In this document: positions 1-8,729 of the stretch, one piece after another | Position numbering within the stretch: position 1 is the stretch's first letter | Layout of the letters: every line of letters starts with the position of its first letter | From: Shewanella denitrificans OS217 | GTDB taxonomy: Bacteria > Pseudomonadota > Gammaproteobacteria > Enterobacterales > Shewanellaceae | Length of the DNA: 64,000 nucleotides | Direction of reading: 5' to 3' | Assembly (NCBI RefSeq): GCF_000013765.1 | Contig: NC_007954.1 | Coordinates: forward strand, 2,480,001 to 2,544,000 | Translations under genes and position numbers: made by a program | Notes under the pieces: generated by a model | Databases searched by the model: none | What the model was told of the DNA's origin: nothing | Seen by the model: the letters and a program-made list of their open reading frames with translations, nothing else

Positions 1-67
1 GGGACTTTCCTTGATTAAGGCTTGGGCGCCGTCTTTTGACATCACCCTTCATGGGAGTGATTATGAT

Positions 68-958
68 TTATTGTTTGCTTCTGAGGTTTTCAATAACCTG
101 AGCGTCCACCCAATAAGGGCTTCCTACCCAATATCTAGTTCCATCTTCTCTAATCTTTTGATTTCCGCGCCAAAATGTTAAATATTTTCCATCAGGTGTT
201 AAGCGAACGCCCCCTTCCTGAGATGCAGTATTTATCTTATCTCCCATGTTAATGGCGGCTCCCCATGAACCATCGGTCTGGCGAAAAATAATATACAAAT
301 CCGCATCGCCATATCCACTTTTTCTCTCAGCATCCCACATCAAATAGGACTCATCAGGGGCAATAAAGGGGTGTGCTATCCACTTACCGGAATTAATTTC
401 CTTTTTCATTTTTTGTGGCTTTTCATACTTGCCTTCTATCAGGCGTGAATAACTGATATGGCCGTCGCCTTCCCTGTCCATAAGATCAAAATAATAAGTG
501 CCATTTGATGAAACCGAAATCCCCATAATAGGATGGTCTTTAAAGAACGGTCCCAGGCTTTTCTTCTCTGACCAACCACTGTCAGTTCGTTCCCTATATG
601 AATTTCTTCGGTATAAGGTATTACCGTCCTTAGAGAAATACGGGTGCTCTATATCGGTAACAGATGCCTTCCCCCAGCGCTGATTTTCATATCGAATCAC
701 AACGGGTGTGCGTTCCTTAAACTCTCCTCCTCTTTTAACGAAATAAAGCTCTCTCATATCTGCTGAAAATGAAACGCCACTTTCATAGCCCTCTTCAGTT
801 GAAATTAGCCCAGGAGCAAAAACTTCAGCAGTTAAACCGGGTGGTTTCTGGCCAAAATATCGAGTTTCTAAAGTAGGAAATCGATCTTTACTGTAACTAT
901 TGCTGCTCATAGTTATGGCAAAAAAAAGTAGAATAATTGAAATGTAAATACGGTTCAT
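68..958 (-). CDS. Secreted PD40/TolB-type beta-propeller protein
   Basis: A 296-residue protein with a Sec signal peptide (residues 1-23, hydrophobic core IISIILLFF-like, cleavage near YSK). The mature part has repeated blade-like segments: a Y-F-V-K strand near residue 72, NTLYRRN, and near the C-terminus a GDADLYIIFRQ segment followed by GGVRLTPDGKYLTF. These match WD40-like PD40 repeats of TolB-like and OmpA-associated periplasmic proteins. The ligand cannot be inferred. The ATG is preceded by AGGG at good spacing. It is transcribed towards the left window edge, away from the divergent hydrolase-like gene. The region is AT-rich and looks accessory. Family assignment is fairly sure, function unknown. 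Confidence 0.75.
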   Translation of the reverse strand: MNRIYISIILLFFAITMSSNSYSKDRFPTLETRYFGQKPPGLTAEVFAPGLISTEEGYESGVSFSADMRELYFVKRGGEFKERTPVVIRYENQRWGKASVTDIEHPYFSKDGNTLYRRNSYRERTDSGWSEKKSLGPFFKDHPIMGISVSSNGTYYFDLMDREGDGHISYSRLIEGKYEKPQKMKKEINSGKWIAHPFIAPDESYLMWDAERKSGYGDADLYIIFRQTDGSWGAAINMGDKINTASQEGGVRLTPDGKYLTFWRGNQKIREDGTRYWVGSPYWVDAQVIENLRSKQ

Positions 959-1450
959 GATTTGCCCTTATTTTGCAATCAACGAATAATTTAACGACCA
1001 TATCGAAGACACTGTCATTGATAAAACGCTTATATCTAATTGAACAAGCCATCACGTTAAGCAAAGCAGCGTTAAAATACTTGACGTCCTTATGACTTTT
1101 AGCTGATTTTGTTCTGATGCAAGCAATAAACTTACTAGCTGAATATTAGGTTCTTGCATTCATGTGTTTCGCTTTTTACGAAATATCAATCACTTGTTAC
1201 ACTTGCCCGATGTCACGTCCAACGTAAATTGGCTATATGTTAGCGGGGATTATCGCTGAGCCCTTGCCATTCGTTGGTCGATAACGTTTAATAACGGCAC
1301 GTTATTGAATGGTGACCTTGCTACAAAGGACGTTCACTTTATTAGTTCATGCCCATGCAGGGCGTACATAAAACAAAGCAGCAAGGGCCTGTTGCCGGGA
1401 CACGCAATGCGAGCCCCTGTTTGTGGTATTAGCACTCATATGGAGGTGTT
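959..1450. other. Intergenic region with nested inverted repeats
   Basis: About 490 bases without a gene between two divergent accessory genes. It holds nested inverted repeats: CCATTC (1267-1272) pairs with GAATGG (1307-1312), and inside it ATAACGT (1281-1287) pairs with ACGTTAT (1299-1305). The arms are unequally spaced. No transposase remnant is visible. The GGAGG at 1442-1446 is the ribosome-binding site of the next gene. Confidence 0.5.
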
Positions 1451-2575
1451 GTGAATATATCAATCATAGTATTAATGTCTTTTTTGTCATTTAACACATT
1501 AGCTTCGGTTTTGATCGAAAAGAATATCCTTGAGAACATAGGTGCTATTCACTCTTTAAAATTTGATAATGATCAATCTGTTACGGTTTATCTTCCTGAT
1601 GGATATATTGGAAGTAGCTATAGATATCCGGTTATGTATGTCGTAGATGGAGAAAGGTTTTTTCTTCATTCAATTGCGTATCAAAAAACACTTATCTCTG
1701 AATCAAAAACGCCTCCGTTTATTGTTGTGGGAATTAATACTAAAAACATTGATCGCAGGGAACTTTTAGATAAAAAATCTGTTGAATTAATTGATACTTT
1801 TCAAGGTCAAATTATCCCTTACATTGACAAAACCTACCGTACTAATGACATGAGAATGTACTTTGGCTGGGAAATGGCAGGGGGCTTTGCATTAGAGTTA
1901 CTCGCTAAACAACCGACACTCTTCGATGCTTATTTTTTAGCAAGCTCTACAAACTTTACTCAAGAGCGACTTGACAATGTTGATAATTTATTAAAAAGCA
2001 AAACACCGATCGGAGCGTTTATTTATTACACGTTAGGGAGTGTAGAATCTTGGTCTCTTGGTTCACATAAAAGCCTATCAGATATATTTACTCATAGTAC
2101 AAGAAAAGAGCTCAACTGGAAGTTTCAGCTATCAGCGTCAGATGATCACTATACAACGCCATTCGATACGTTTAATAAAGGGCTTGCTTTATATTTCCAT
2201 GACTATGCGCCAATAAGGTTTTACTCATTAAAAGAATTCGATGTCTTTGGTGGCATACCGGCGTTAAAATCACATTACAAAAAAAGAGGAGAGCATTATC
2301 AGGTAAGCACTGACATTCATGGTGAAACCAAGCATTATTTACTAAATCAAGCAATTAATGAAAATAACTTCCCTCTTTTCAAACAATTAGTCATGGAATT
2401 TAATGGCTTTATCGAAAGCTTTAATTATTCTTCAGGCTTTATAATTAAAGTCGGTCGCTTTTATTCTAAGAACAATGACATTAACGCTGCGATTTCTTTG
2501 TACCGTTCAGAGATCTTGAAACATCCAGACAGTGTAGAGTTGCAAAAGGAATTAGCAAAACTAAATAGTATATGA
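1451..2575 (+). CDS. Alpha/beta-hydrolase (esterase D-like) protein lacking the nucleophile Ser
   Basis: A 374-residue protein with an N-terminal signal peptide (residues 1-18) and an esterase D/Fes-type fold: VTVYLPDGY near residue 45, YPVMYVVDGE near 60, FIVVGINT near 90 and the expected nucleophile elbow at 138-144. The elbow reads GWEMAGG instead of the usual GHSxGG, so Glu141 sits where the catalytic Ser should be. A possible catalytic His remains in DDHYTTP near residue 237. The C-terminal 60 residues look like a TPR hairpin (INAAISLYRSEI). The start is GTG, supported by GGAGG four bases upstream. It may be a pseudo-enzyme or a subfamily with altered chemistry. Codon use is AT-rich compared with the genes from 3 kb on. 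Confidence 0.7.
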   Translation: MNISIIVLMSFLSFNTLASVLIEKNILENIGAIHSLKFDNDQSVTVYLPDGYIGSSYRYPVMYVVDGERFFLHSIAYQKTLISESKTPPFIVVGINTKNIDRRELLDKKSVELIDTFQGQIIPYIDKTYRTNDMRMYFGWEMAGGFALELLAKQPTLFDAYFLASSTNFTQERLDNVDNLLKSKTPIGAFIYYTLGSVESWSLGSHKSLSDIFTHSTRKELNWKFQLSASDDHYTTPFDTFNKGLALYFHDYAPIRFYSLKEFDVFGGIPALKSHYKKRGEHYQVSTDIHGETKHYLLNQAINENNFPLFKQLVMEFNGFIESFNYSSGFIIKVGRFYSKNNDINAAISLYRSEILKHPDSVELQKELAKLNSI

Positions 2576-3086
2576 CATCTCGTATAGCAGAATCAGAAGC
2601 TTTCATAATTCTGTTTCAGGTTAAGTTTCAGGCCCGATTTTTAGGGGGGATTACCCAACCGATAATTAACCGAACCACCCATTGTTAAATTTTGGCTTTA
2701 TGCTTTAGAGCTAATAGGTTACACGAAAGCGTATAAAGGTAACCATGGTGATTTGCGAGACGACCGTCTGAGACATGGATGTCGAGGTGAGCGATAGGGA
2801 CCTTTGGTTTTAAATGAGTCCGCGTGTCGGTGAGTGAATGCCATGGTGCGGCTATACCATAAATATAAGGTTTTCAATTTTTCTGATATGTAAAATTAAA
2901 GCTGAATCTGACACAAACTCCAAACTCACCTTTGCCAAAAAATGTCTTGAGGGCGGTAAAATTCATCCCAAAAGATCGACAAGACCTTATCCTCGCTGTG
3001 ATAAACTTGCGCCATGACACCTGAGCCCTTATTGACCTTGCCTATCTCTATAGGTGCTATCCGAGACCCTCTCCGAGACAACATTC
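2576..3086. other. Intergenic region carrying a dispersed repeat copy
   Basis: About 510 bases between the hydrolase-like gene and radD. The middle (2741-2842) is one copy of a dispersed repeat also found near 45.4 kb, annotated separately. The rest shows no coding potential on either strand. Confidence 0.6.
2741..2842 (+). repeat. Dispersed repeat, copy 1
   Basis: This copy shares an exact 18-base block, TTTGCGAGACGACCGTCT (2752-2769), with 45373-45390. It also shares the preceding AACC-TGGTG block and a looser downstream half: a GACAT/CGAG-rich segment and a GCGTGTCG-TGA-T-AAT-CC ending. Each copy lies downstream or upstream of an orphan gene, in non-coding DNA. No open reading frame or terminal inverted repeats were seen, so it may be a non-autonomous element or a structured RNA. 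Confidence 0.6.
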
Positions 3087-4937
3087 ATGACGCAATCCAG
3101 TACTCAATCTGAGACTCAGCCCATGCCTCAAGCTGCAGCTGAAAATGCCGCTGATACGGCTCCTAGTATGGCGGCGGCAACAAACCCTATCCAGCTGCGC
3201 AATTACCAGCAGGATGCGGTGGATGCGACCATTAATCACTTTAAACGCAGCAAGGATTCTGCAGTATTAGTACTGCCCACAGGTGCGGGTAAGAGTATTG
3301 TGATTGCTGAACTTGCCCGTATCGCCAAAGGCAATGTCTTGGTGTTGACCCACGTTAAGGAATTAGTGGAGCAAAATGCGCAGAAGGTTGGCTTACTCAC
3401 AGAATCTGCAAGCATTTACTCTGCGGGCTTAAAGCAAAAAAAAGCCCAAGGCAAAACTGTGGTGGCCAGCATTCAATCTGCCGCCAGAGCCGTTGAGCGG
3501 TTTAGCCAAGGGTTTTCCTTGGTTATCATCGATGAGTGTCACAGAGTCAGCACAGAAAAAACCAGCCAGTATCAACAATTATTAAGCCAGCTCATCAAGC
3601 AAAATCCAAAACTTAAACTACTCGGTCTCACCGCCACACCCTACCGTCTGGGTAGCGGTTATGTGTATCGCCATCATTATCATGGCAAGGTGGGCAATAC
3701 TGACAACCCAGTGTTTGAGAACTGCATCTTTGATTTACCCATGCGTCCGCTTATCAAACAAGGCTACCTCACCGAGCCCAAAATTTTCGATGGCCTAAGC
3801 GCGCAATACGATTTTAATGCATTAAGCCCAAGTGACACTGGCGAATACCCGCAAGCAGAAGTCGATGCCCTGCTCAAGCACCAAGGCCGTGCAACTAAGG
3901 CGATTATCAAGCAAGTGAAGCAAGTTGCCGAGCTGAGGCGCGGGGTATTAATTTTTGCAGCAACTGTGCGTCACGCGCAGGAAATCATGACCTATTTGGA
4001 TGACAGCGCTGCCCTTATCACCGCCACCACTCCCCATCTTGAGCGAGATGACATCATCAGCCGCTTTAAAACCGAGTCCCTTCGGTATATCGTCAATGTG
4101 GCAGTACTCACCACAGGCTTTGATGCGCCCCACGTGGACTTAATTGCGATTTTACGCCCCACCGCCTCCATCAGCTTGTTTCAGCAGATGATAGGTCGCG
4201 GCCTACGGCTTGCTCCCAATAAAACCGATTGTTTAGTGATAGATTATGCCGCCAATGGCTATGACTTATATTACCCTGAAGTGGGCCAAGCCAAGCCCAA
4301 TAGCCGCGCCGTGCCGGTGCAAGTGCACTGCCCTGTGTGCAGTTTCGCCAATACTTTTTGGGGCTTAGTGGATAATGACGGCGATCTAGTGGAGCATTAC
4401 GGCCGCCGTTGCCAAGGCTTGGTCGATTCTGAGCTGCAAAGCAGCACAGTGAACATAAAAGAAGTGCAATGTGATTTTCGCTTTCGTTCTAAAGCCTGCC
4501 CTGATTGCGGCAGCGACAATGACATCGCCGCACGAATTTGCTTGCAATGCGATAGCACCCTTATTGACCCCGACAAACGCCTCAAACAAGTGCTCAACGC
4601 TCAGCACCACCATTTATTTAAATGCCAAGAGATGTTGTTAACACAGGATGGGAACAAGCTTGTGGTGCAATATCTTGACGTAGAGGGCAATGATTTTAAG
4701 CAGCAGTTTTACTTTGATACCCCGGGGCAGCGGCGAGCTTTTTTTGCGGTATTTGCAATGAGTCATACTCGCACCCCAGGAATGGCCCACCCTAAGTATC
4801 ACAAGGTTGAAGATGTGCTCAAGGATCTCAAGCGTTTTCGCAAACCTGACATGCTGTTACTGAAGAAAAATAAAAAGTTTTGGCAATTGCAGGAAGCTTT
4901 TTTCGATTACCAGGGTCGTTATCAATTAAGCTATTAG
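3087..4937 (+). CDS. radD: SF2 helicase RadD (YejH)
   Basis: A 616-residue superfamily 2 helicase closely resembling E. coli RadD, which acts in double-strand-break repair and template switching with SSB. Visible motifs are the Q-like LRNYQQDAVDA, Walker A LPTGAGKS (about 63-70), motif II DECH (about 149), motif III GLTATPYR and motif VI QMIGRGLR. The C-terminal third has cysteine pairs of zinc-ribbon type (CPVC, RRC, CPDC, CLQC), as in RadD. An earlier in-frame GTG at 3054 has no ribosome-binding site, so the ATG at 3087 is preferred. The N-terminus before the helicase core is Gln/Thr/Ala-rich and about 30 residues longer than in E. coli. Confidence 0.88.
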   Translation: MTQSSTQSETQPMPQAAAENAADTAPSMAAATNPIQLRNYQQDAVDATINHFKRSKDSAVLVLPTGAGKSIVIAELARIAKGNVLVLTHVKELVEQNAQKVGLLTESASIYSAGLKQKKAQGKTVVASIQSAARAVERFSQGFSLVIIDECHRVSTEKTSQYQQLLSQLIKQNPKLKLLGLTATPYRLGSGYVYRHHYHGKVGNTDNPVFENCIFDLPMRPLIKQGYLTEPKIFDGLSAQYDFNALSPSDTGEYPQAEVDALLKHQGRATKAIIKQVKQVAELRRGVLIFAATVRHAQEIMTYLDDSAALITATTPHLERDDIISRFKTESLRYIVNVAVLTTGFDAPHVDLIAILRPTASISLFQQMIGRGLRLAPNKTDCLVIDYAANGYDLYYPEVGQAKPNSRAVPVQVHCPVCSFANTFWGLVDNDGDLVEHYGRRCQGLVDSELQSSTVNIKEVQCDFRFRSKACPDCGSDNDIAARICLQCDSTLIDPDKRLKQVLNAQHHHLFKCQEMLLTQDGNKLVVQYLDVEGNDFKQQFYFDTPGQRRAFFAVFAMSHTRTPGMAHPKYHKVEDVLKDLKRFRKPDMLLLKKNKKFWQLQEAFFDYQGRYQLSY

Positions 4938-5107
4938 CTTTGTCTGCTTCATACAGGGGTTAACGTCTGGATTGAAAAAACCTATTAGGCTAATTCAGTA
5001 TTCCCGTTATTCATTTTTGAATGGCTGTGATATAACAGGTTTTATAATTTAAACCTCTGCTTTAACAGATTAATTTATTATATTTATTTACTATTTTAGG
5101 AGTCACC

Positions 5108-5368
5108 ATGTTTGTTGTCATTTTTGGTCGTCCAGGCTGCCCTTATTGTGTTCGTGCTGTTGAGCTTGCAGAAAAGCTGACCGAGCAGCGTGAAGATTTC
5201 AAATTTAAGTATGTTGATATCCACGCAGAAGGCATTTCAAAAGCCGATTTATCTAAGTCTGTGGGCAAAACGGTTGAAACTGTACCGCAGATTTTTGTTG
5301 ATGAAGTGCCCGTCGGCGGTTGCACTGAGTTTGAACAATATGTGCGTGAAAACAAATTACTGAGCTAA
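5108..5368 (+). CDS. grxA: Glutaredoxin 1
   Basis: An 86-residue glutaredoxin of GrxA type, a cytoplasmic glutathione-dependent disulfide reductase for ribonucleotide reductase and other proteins. The active site is Cys11-Pro-Tyr-Cys14. The cis-proline segment TVPQIFVD and the glutathione-binding VGGCTEF loop follow. Length equals E. coli GrxA. The ATG follows AGGAGTCACC, a strong ribosome-binding site. It converges with the peroxiredoxin gene across a shared bidirectional terminator. Both genes belong to thiol redox defence. Confidence 0.95.
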   Translation: MFVVIFGRPGCPYCVRAVELAEKLTEQREDFKFKYVDIHAEGISKADLSKSVGKTVETVPQIFVDEVPVGGCTEFEQYVRENKLLS

Positions 5369-5420
5369 TACTAGTGAGCGAATGCTAGTAAGCAAATGTA
5401 GTTTATGTATTTTGAAAAAC

Positions 5421-5448
5421 AAAAAAGCTGCCTAGGCAGCTTTTTTTT
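5421..5448. terminator. Bidirectional terminator between grxA and peroxiredoxin
   Basis: Near-perfect palindrome: AAAAAAGCTGCC pairs with GGCAGCTTTTTT across a two-base TA loop. The run of A on one side and T on the other lets it terminate both converging genes. Confidence 0.9.
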
Positions 5449-5481
5449 ATCACTCAAGCGCTAATCTTATCACAGCTAAGA

Positions 5482-6087
5482 TTATAGCTTGTCTGAGTTA
5501 TCTCTTAGGTAAGCAGCAACACCTTCAGTGCTGGCTGTCATGCCTTTTTCGCCTTTTGACCAGCCTGCTGGACAGACTTCACCGTGCTCTTCGTGGAACT
5601 GAAGTGCATCGATCATACGCAGCATTTCGTCAACGTTACGGCCTAGTGGTAAATCGTTAACCACTTGGTGACGTACTTGACCTTCTTTGTCTACAAGGAA
5701 AGAACCACGGAAAGCCACACCGGCTTCTGGATGTTCAACATCGTACGCTTTACAAATTTCGTGCTTAACGTCAGCAACTAAAGTGTATTTAACTTGGCCA
5801 ATGCCACCCTTGTCTACTGGAGTGTTACGCCATGCGTTGTGAGTGAACTGTGAGTCAATAGACACACCAATCACTTCCACGCCGCGTGAAGTGAACTCAG
5901 CCATACGGTGATCGAATGCGATCAACTCTGATGGACACACGAAAGTGAAATCTAAAGGATAGAAAAATATTACTGCTGGCTTACCTTTGATTGCTGTTGA
6001 TAGGTTAAAGCTATCAACAATTTCACCGTTTCCAAGTACTGCTGCAGCTGTAAAATCAGGGGCTGGACGGCCTACTAATACGCTCAT
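5482..6087 (-). CDS. Typical 2-Cys peroxiredoxin (Prx1/AhpC type)
   Basis: A 201-residue thiol peroxidase reducing hydrogen peroxide and organic peroxides. The peroxidatic Cys51 lies in DFTFVCPSE and the resolving Cys172 in HGEVCPAGW. The GVS-D and the long C-terminal arm with a YLRDNSDKL tail indicate the Prx1 class rather than E. coli AhpC. Two in-frame ATGs exist. GGAG sits at good distance before the second one (6087), which is chosen; four extra residues would come from 6099. Upstream are an ATTATA -10-like element and an inverted repeat described separately. Confidence 0.93.
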   Translation of the reverse strand: MSVLVGRPAPDFTAAAVLGNGEIVDSFNLSTAIKGKPAVIFFYPLDFTFVCPSELIAFDHRMAEFTSRGVEVIGVSIDSQFTHNAWRNTPVDKGGIGQVKYTLVADVKHEICKAYDVEHPEAGVAFRGSFLVDKEGQVRHQVVNDLPLGRNVDEMLRMIDALQFHEEHGEVCPAGWSKGEKGMTASTEGVAAYLRDNSDKL

Positions 6088-6145
6088 TTTTATCTCCATC
6101 TATGGATTGAACAAAATTTCAAATCAGTCCACCATTATACCCAAA

Positions 6146-6162
6146 CTCGCTTAATATGCGAG
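6146..6162. promoter_or_regulatory. Inverted repeat in the peroxiredoxin promoter
   Basis: CTCGC and GCGAG arms are separated by seven bases. They lie just upstream of a TATAAT-type -10 (6134-6139, read on the minus strand), where a -35 would be expected. The -35 itself is poor, which suits an activator site. The regulator is unknown. Confidence 0.35.
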
Positions 6163-6361
6163 AGGGATCACAATCAGGGCAGGCTAATTTTTTACTTAGG
6201 TTTCATTTGACTAACTCATAGAACACAAAAGCAGCGTTTGGACCTTTGAGTCTGCTTTCAGCACGAATAATCGCGCCACTTCGCTGGACAAGCTAACACT
6301 CGCCAGTCGAGAATACCCTGCTACGAGGTTAAACCTCTTCTATGACATAAAGAATATTGAT

Positions 6362-7699
6362 ATGAATGCGGTTGTAATTGCAGTGAGCCTGATGCTCATC
6401 TTAAGTTTAATGCGTGTGAACGTGGTTATCGCGTTAACAGTGAGTGCCCTAGTGGCAGGATTTGTTGGCGGCTTGCCCTTGGCAGAAACCATTTCAGCCT
6501 TTAATGACGGCCTTGGCGGCGGCGCTCAAATTGCCTTAAGTTACGCCTTGCTCGGCGCTTTTGCTGCCGCGTTAAGTCATTCAGGTTTAACTCAGCTTAT
6601 TTCTACAGCCATCATCAGCAAATTGGGTCAAGAGCCAAACAGCCGAAATACCCAAGTGGTGCGCGCCTTGCTTATCACGGCCATTTTGCTGATGGCGATA
6701 TCCTCACAAAATATTTTGCCTATCCATATCGCCTTTATTCCAATTTTAATCCCGCCGCTGCTGCATGTCATGACCAAGCTCAAGCTCGACAGACGCTTGA
6801 TAGCTTGTGTGCTGACCTTTGGCTTAGTCACTACCTATATGATTTTACCTATCGGATTTGGCGGCATTTTCTTAAATGACATTCTACTCGCCAACTTAAC
6901 CACTAATGGCCTAGATGCAATTAAGGGGCAGATCCCCAAGGCCATGTTACTGCCGGCATTAGGCATGATATTAGGTTTATTCATTGCCGTGTTTATCAGC
7001 TATCGCAAGCCAAGAGCTTACCCAAGCAAAGAGATAGACAAAGAGCAAGCCATAGCCCCAGATGCGGATGTTACCCAGCTAAACCGCCGTACAATTTTAG
7101 TGTCCCTTAGTGCCATAGTGCTGACGTTAATGGTGCAGCTGTATACAGATTCGATGATTTTTGGCGCATTAGCAGGCTTTGTGGTGTTTCGCTTCTCAGG
7201 CATCATTAAAAAAGACATCAGCCAAGACTTGTTTAATCAAGGGGTGCACATGATGGCTAACATTGGCTTTATTATGATTGCAGCCGCAGGTTTTGCCGCC
7301 GTGGTTAAAGCCACTGGTGAAGTGAGTACCCTAGTGAGTTCATTAGGTGACATTATCGGGGATAACAAGGCCTTAGCAGCGCTACTTATGCTAGTGGTGG
7401 GCTTATTGATCACCATGGGCATAGGCTCATCCTTCTCAACCATACCCATTATTGCCACCATTTATGTGCCCTTAGCCTTAAGCTTTGGCTTTTCTGTGAC
7501 CGCCACCATTGCCTTAGTGGGCACAGCCGCGGCCCTTGGGGATGCGGGCTCTCCCGCATCGGATTCAACCTTGGGGCCAACTGCCGGGCTCAATGTGGAT
7601 GGCCAGCACGACCATATTCGTGACAGCGTGATCCCGACGTTTATTCACTATAATATTCCGCTAATAATTTTTGGCTGGATAGCCGCCATGACGTTATAA
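6362..7699 (+). CDS. YuiF-type Na+/H+ antiporter family permease
   Basis: A 445-residue inner-membrane protein of the NhaC-like/YuiF family (COG2056), with about eleven hydrophobic segments. The N-terminal part (residues 1-90) has the characteristic GLGGGAQIALSYALLGAFA stretch. The C-terminal part carries GIGSSFSTIPIIATIY and the acidic ALGDAGSPASDSTLGPTA loop that probably binds the ion or substrate. Members are annotated as Na+/H+ antiporters or as histidine/amino-acid permeases, and the sequence does not decide between these. The ATG has only a weak ribosome-binding site. The 260-base leader contains a small GAGGTT/AACCTC hairpin (6325-6337), with no riboswitch that I recognise. Confidence 0.8.
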   Translation: MNAVVIAVSLMLILSLMRVNVVIALTVSALVAGFVGGLPLAETISAFNDGLGGGAQIALSYALLGAFAAALSHSGLTQLISTAIISKLGQEPNSRNTQVVRALLITAILLMAISSQNILPIHIAFIPILIPPLLHVMTKLKLDRRLIACVLTFGLVTTYMILPIGFGGIFLNDILLANLTTNGLDAIKGQIPKAMLLPALGMILGLFIAVFISYRKPRAYPSKEIDKEQAIAPDADVTQLNRRTILVSLSAIVLTLMVQLYTDSMIFGALAGFVVFRFSGIIKKDISQDLFNQGVHMMANIGFIMIAAAGFAAVVKATGEVSTLVSSLGDIIGDNKALAALLMLVVGLLITMGIGSSFSTIPIIATIYVPLALSFGFSVTATIALVGTAAALGDAGSPASDSTLGPTAGLNVDGQHDHIRDSVIPTFIHYNIPLIIFGWIAAMTL

Positions 7700-7752
7700 C
7701 AGGTTGCTGTAATAAGCCGTTGTAATATGAGTGATTAATAATCAGCAACCAT

Positions 7753-7787
7753 AAAAAATGGGCATCTAAATAGATGCCCATTTTTTT
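7753..7787. terminator. Bidirectional terminator between yuiF-like gene and upp
   Basis: A 16-bp stem: AAAAAATGGGCATCTA pairs with its complement at 7771-7786 across a two-base loop. A/T runs on both sides suit the convergent genes. Confidence 0.9.
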
Positions 7788-7862
7788 CACAACAACCTGA
7801 GCGAATCACTGACTTTGATTAGGTTTCGACTTGGTTATTATTAGTTTTTCAGTAAGTTTCGG

Positions 7863-8489
7863 TTATTTAGTACCGAAGATTTTATCGCCGGCATCACCAA
7901 GGCCTGGCAAAATATAGCCTTGCTCATTGAGGCATTTATCAATCGATGCGGTATATAGCTCGATATCTGGGTGCGCTTTTTCAAGAGCGGCAATGCCTTC
8001 TGGCGCTGCCACTAACACTAACGCCTTAATTGAAGTACAGCCTTTACTTTTCAGTAAGTCGATAGTGGCGATCATAGAGCCACCTGTTGCCAACATAGGG
8101 TCAACCACCAGCGCGATACGCTCTTCAACATTACTGACGATTTTTTCAAAATACGGCACTGGCTCTAAAGTTTCTTCGTCGCGGTAAATGCCCACAACAG
8201 AAATTCTTGCACTGGGGATATGCTCAAGTACGCCGTCCATCATGCCAAGACCTGCACGTAGAATAGGCACTACCGTGACTTTCTTACCCTTGATTTGATC
8301 TATCTCAACTGGGCCATTCCAGCCCTCTATGGTCACTTTCTCTGTTTCGAAATCAGAAGTGGCTTCATAGGTTAATAAACTGCCGACTTCTGTCGCCAAT
8401 TCACGAAAGCGTTTGGTGCTGATATCAGCCTCGCGCATTAAACCTACTTTATGACGGATCAACGGGTGCTTTACTTCAACGACTTTCAT
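7863..8489 (-). CDS. upp: Uracil phosphoribosyltransferase
   Basis: A 208-residue enzyme that makes UMP from uracil and PRPP in pyrimidine salvage. Length matches E. coli Upp exactly. The N-terminal VKHPLIRHKVGLMR and the PRPP loop VVDPMLATGGSM (about residues 128-139) are diagnostic. The C-terminus has YILPGLGDAGDKIFGTK, the uracil-binding end. The start ATG is preceded by GGAG. It is divergent from purMN, the same arrangement as in E. coli, where upp and purMN also face away from each other. No uraA-like permease follows; a different permease lies convergently downstream. Confidence 0.97.
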   Translation of the reverse strand: MKVVEVKHPLIRHKVGLMREADISTKRFRELATEVGSLLTYEATSDFETEKVTIEGWNGPVEIDQIKGKKVTVVPILRAGLGMMDGVLEHIPSARISVVGIYRDEETLEPVPYFEKIVSNVEERIALVVDPMLATGGSMIATIDLLKSKGCTSIKALVLVAAPEGIAALEKAHPDIELYTASIDKCLNEQGYILPGLGDAGDKIFGTK

Positions 8490-8527
8490 TTTTTAGTCTC
8501 CTACTTTTCGATACATTCGGACAAATT

Positions 8528-8543
8528 GAGCAAATGTTAGTTT
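8528..8543. promoter_or_regulatory. Possible PurR-like operator between upp and purM
   Basis: GAGCAAATGTTAGTTT shares the GCAAA-GTT core with the PurR consensus ACGCAAACGTTTGCGT, about 10 of 16 bases. Its place, between upp and purMN, fits known PurR control of purMN in E. coli. The match is imperfect. Confidence 0.3.
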
Positions 8544-8729
8544 ATTTATCCCCTGTATAAAACATAAAGTTTCATAAATGCTGTAAATAGTGATCTAACT
8601 CAATAAAATTGTTCGTATTTTTAGTTTCCCTAAAAAAACTAAAATAAATCAATCCTTTCGAGCACAGTAGCAAACTGATAGAATGCCGCCGCATAAAATC
8701 CAATAACGATGTACCCGAGAGGATCCACC

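Noticed and set aside
1190..1260. Integron attC site near GTTAGCGGGG
   Set aside because: The core does not fit GTTRRRY and no paired inverse core was found; kept only as an inverted-repeat observation.
5040..5107. OxyR site before grxA
   Set aside because: The four-part ATAG spacing is not recognisable, though grxA is OxyR-regulated in E. coli.
6100..6361. Lysine or other amino-acid riboswitch before the YuiF-like gene
   Set aside because: YuiF-like genes are sometimes preceded by such elements, but the conserved lysine-riboswitch segments could not be found here.
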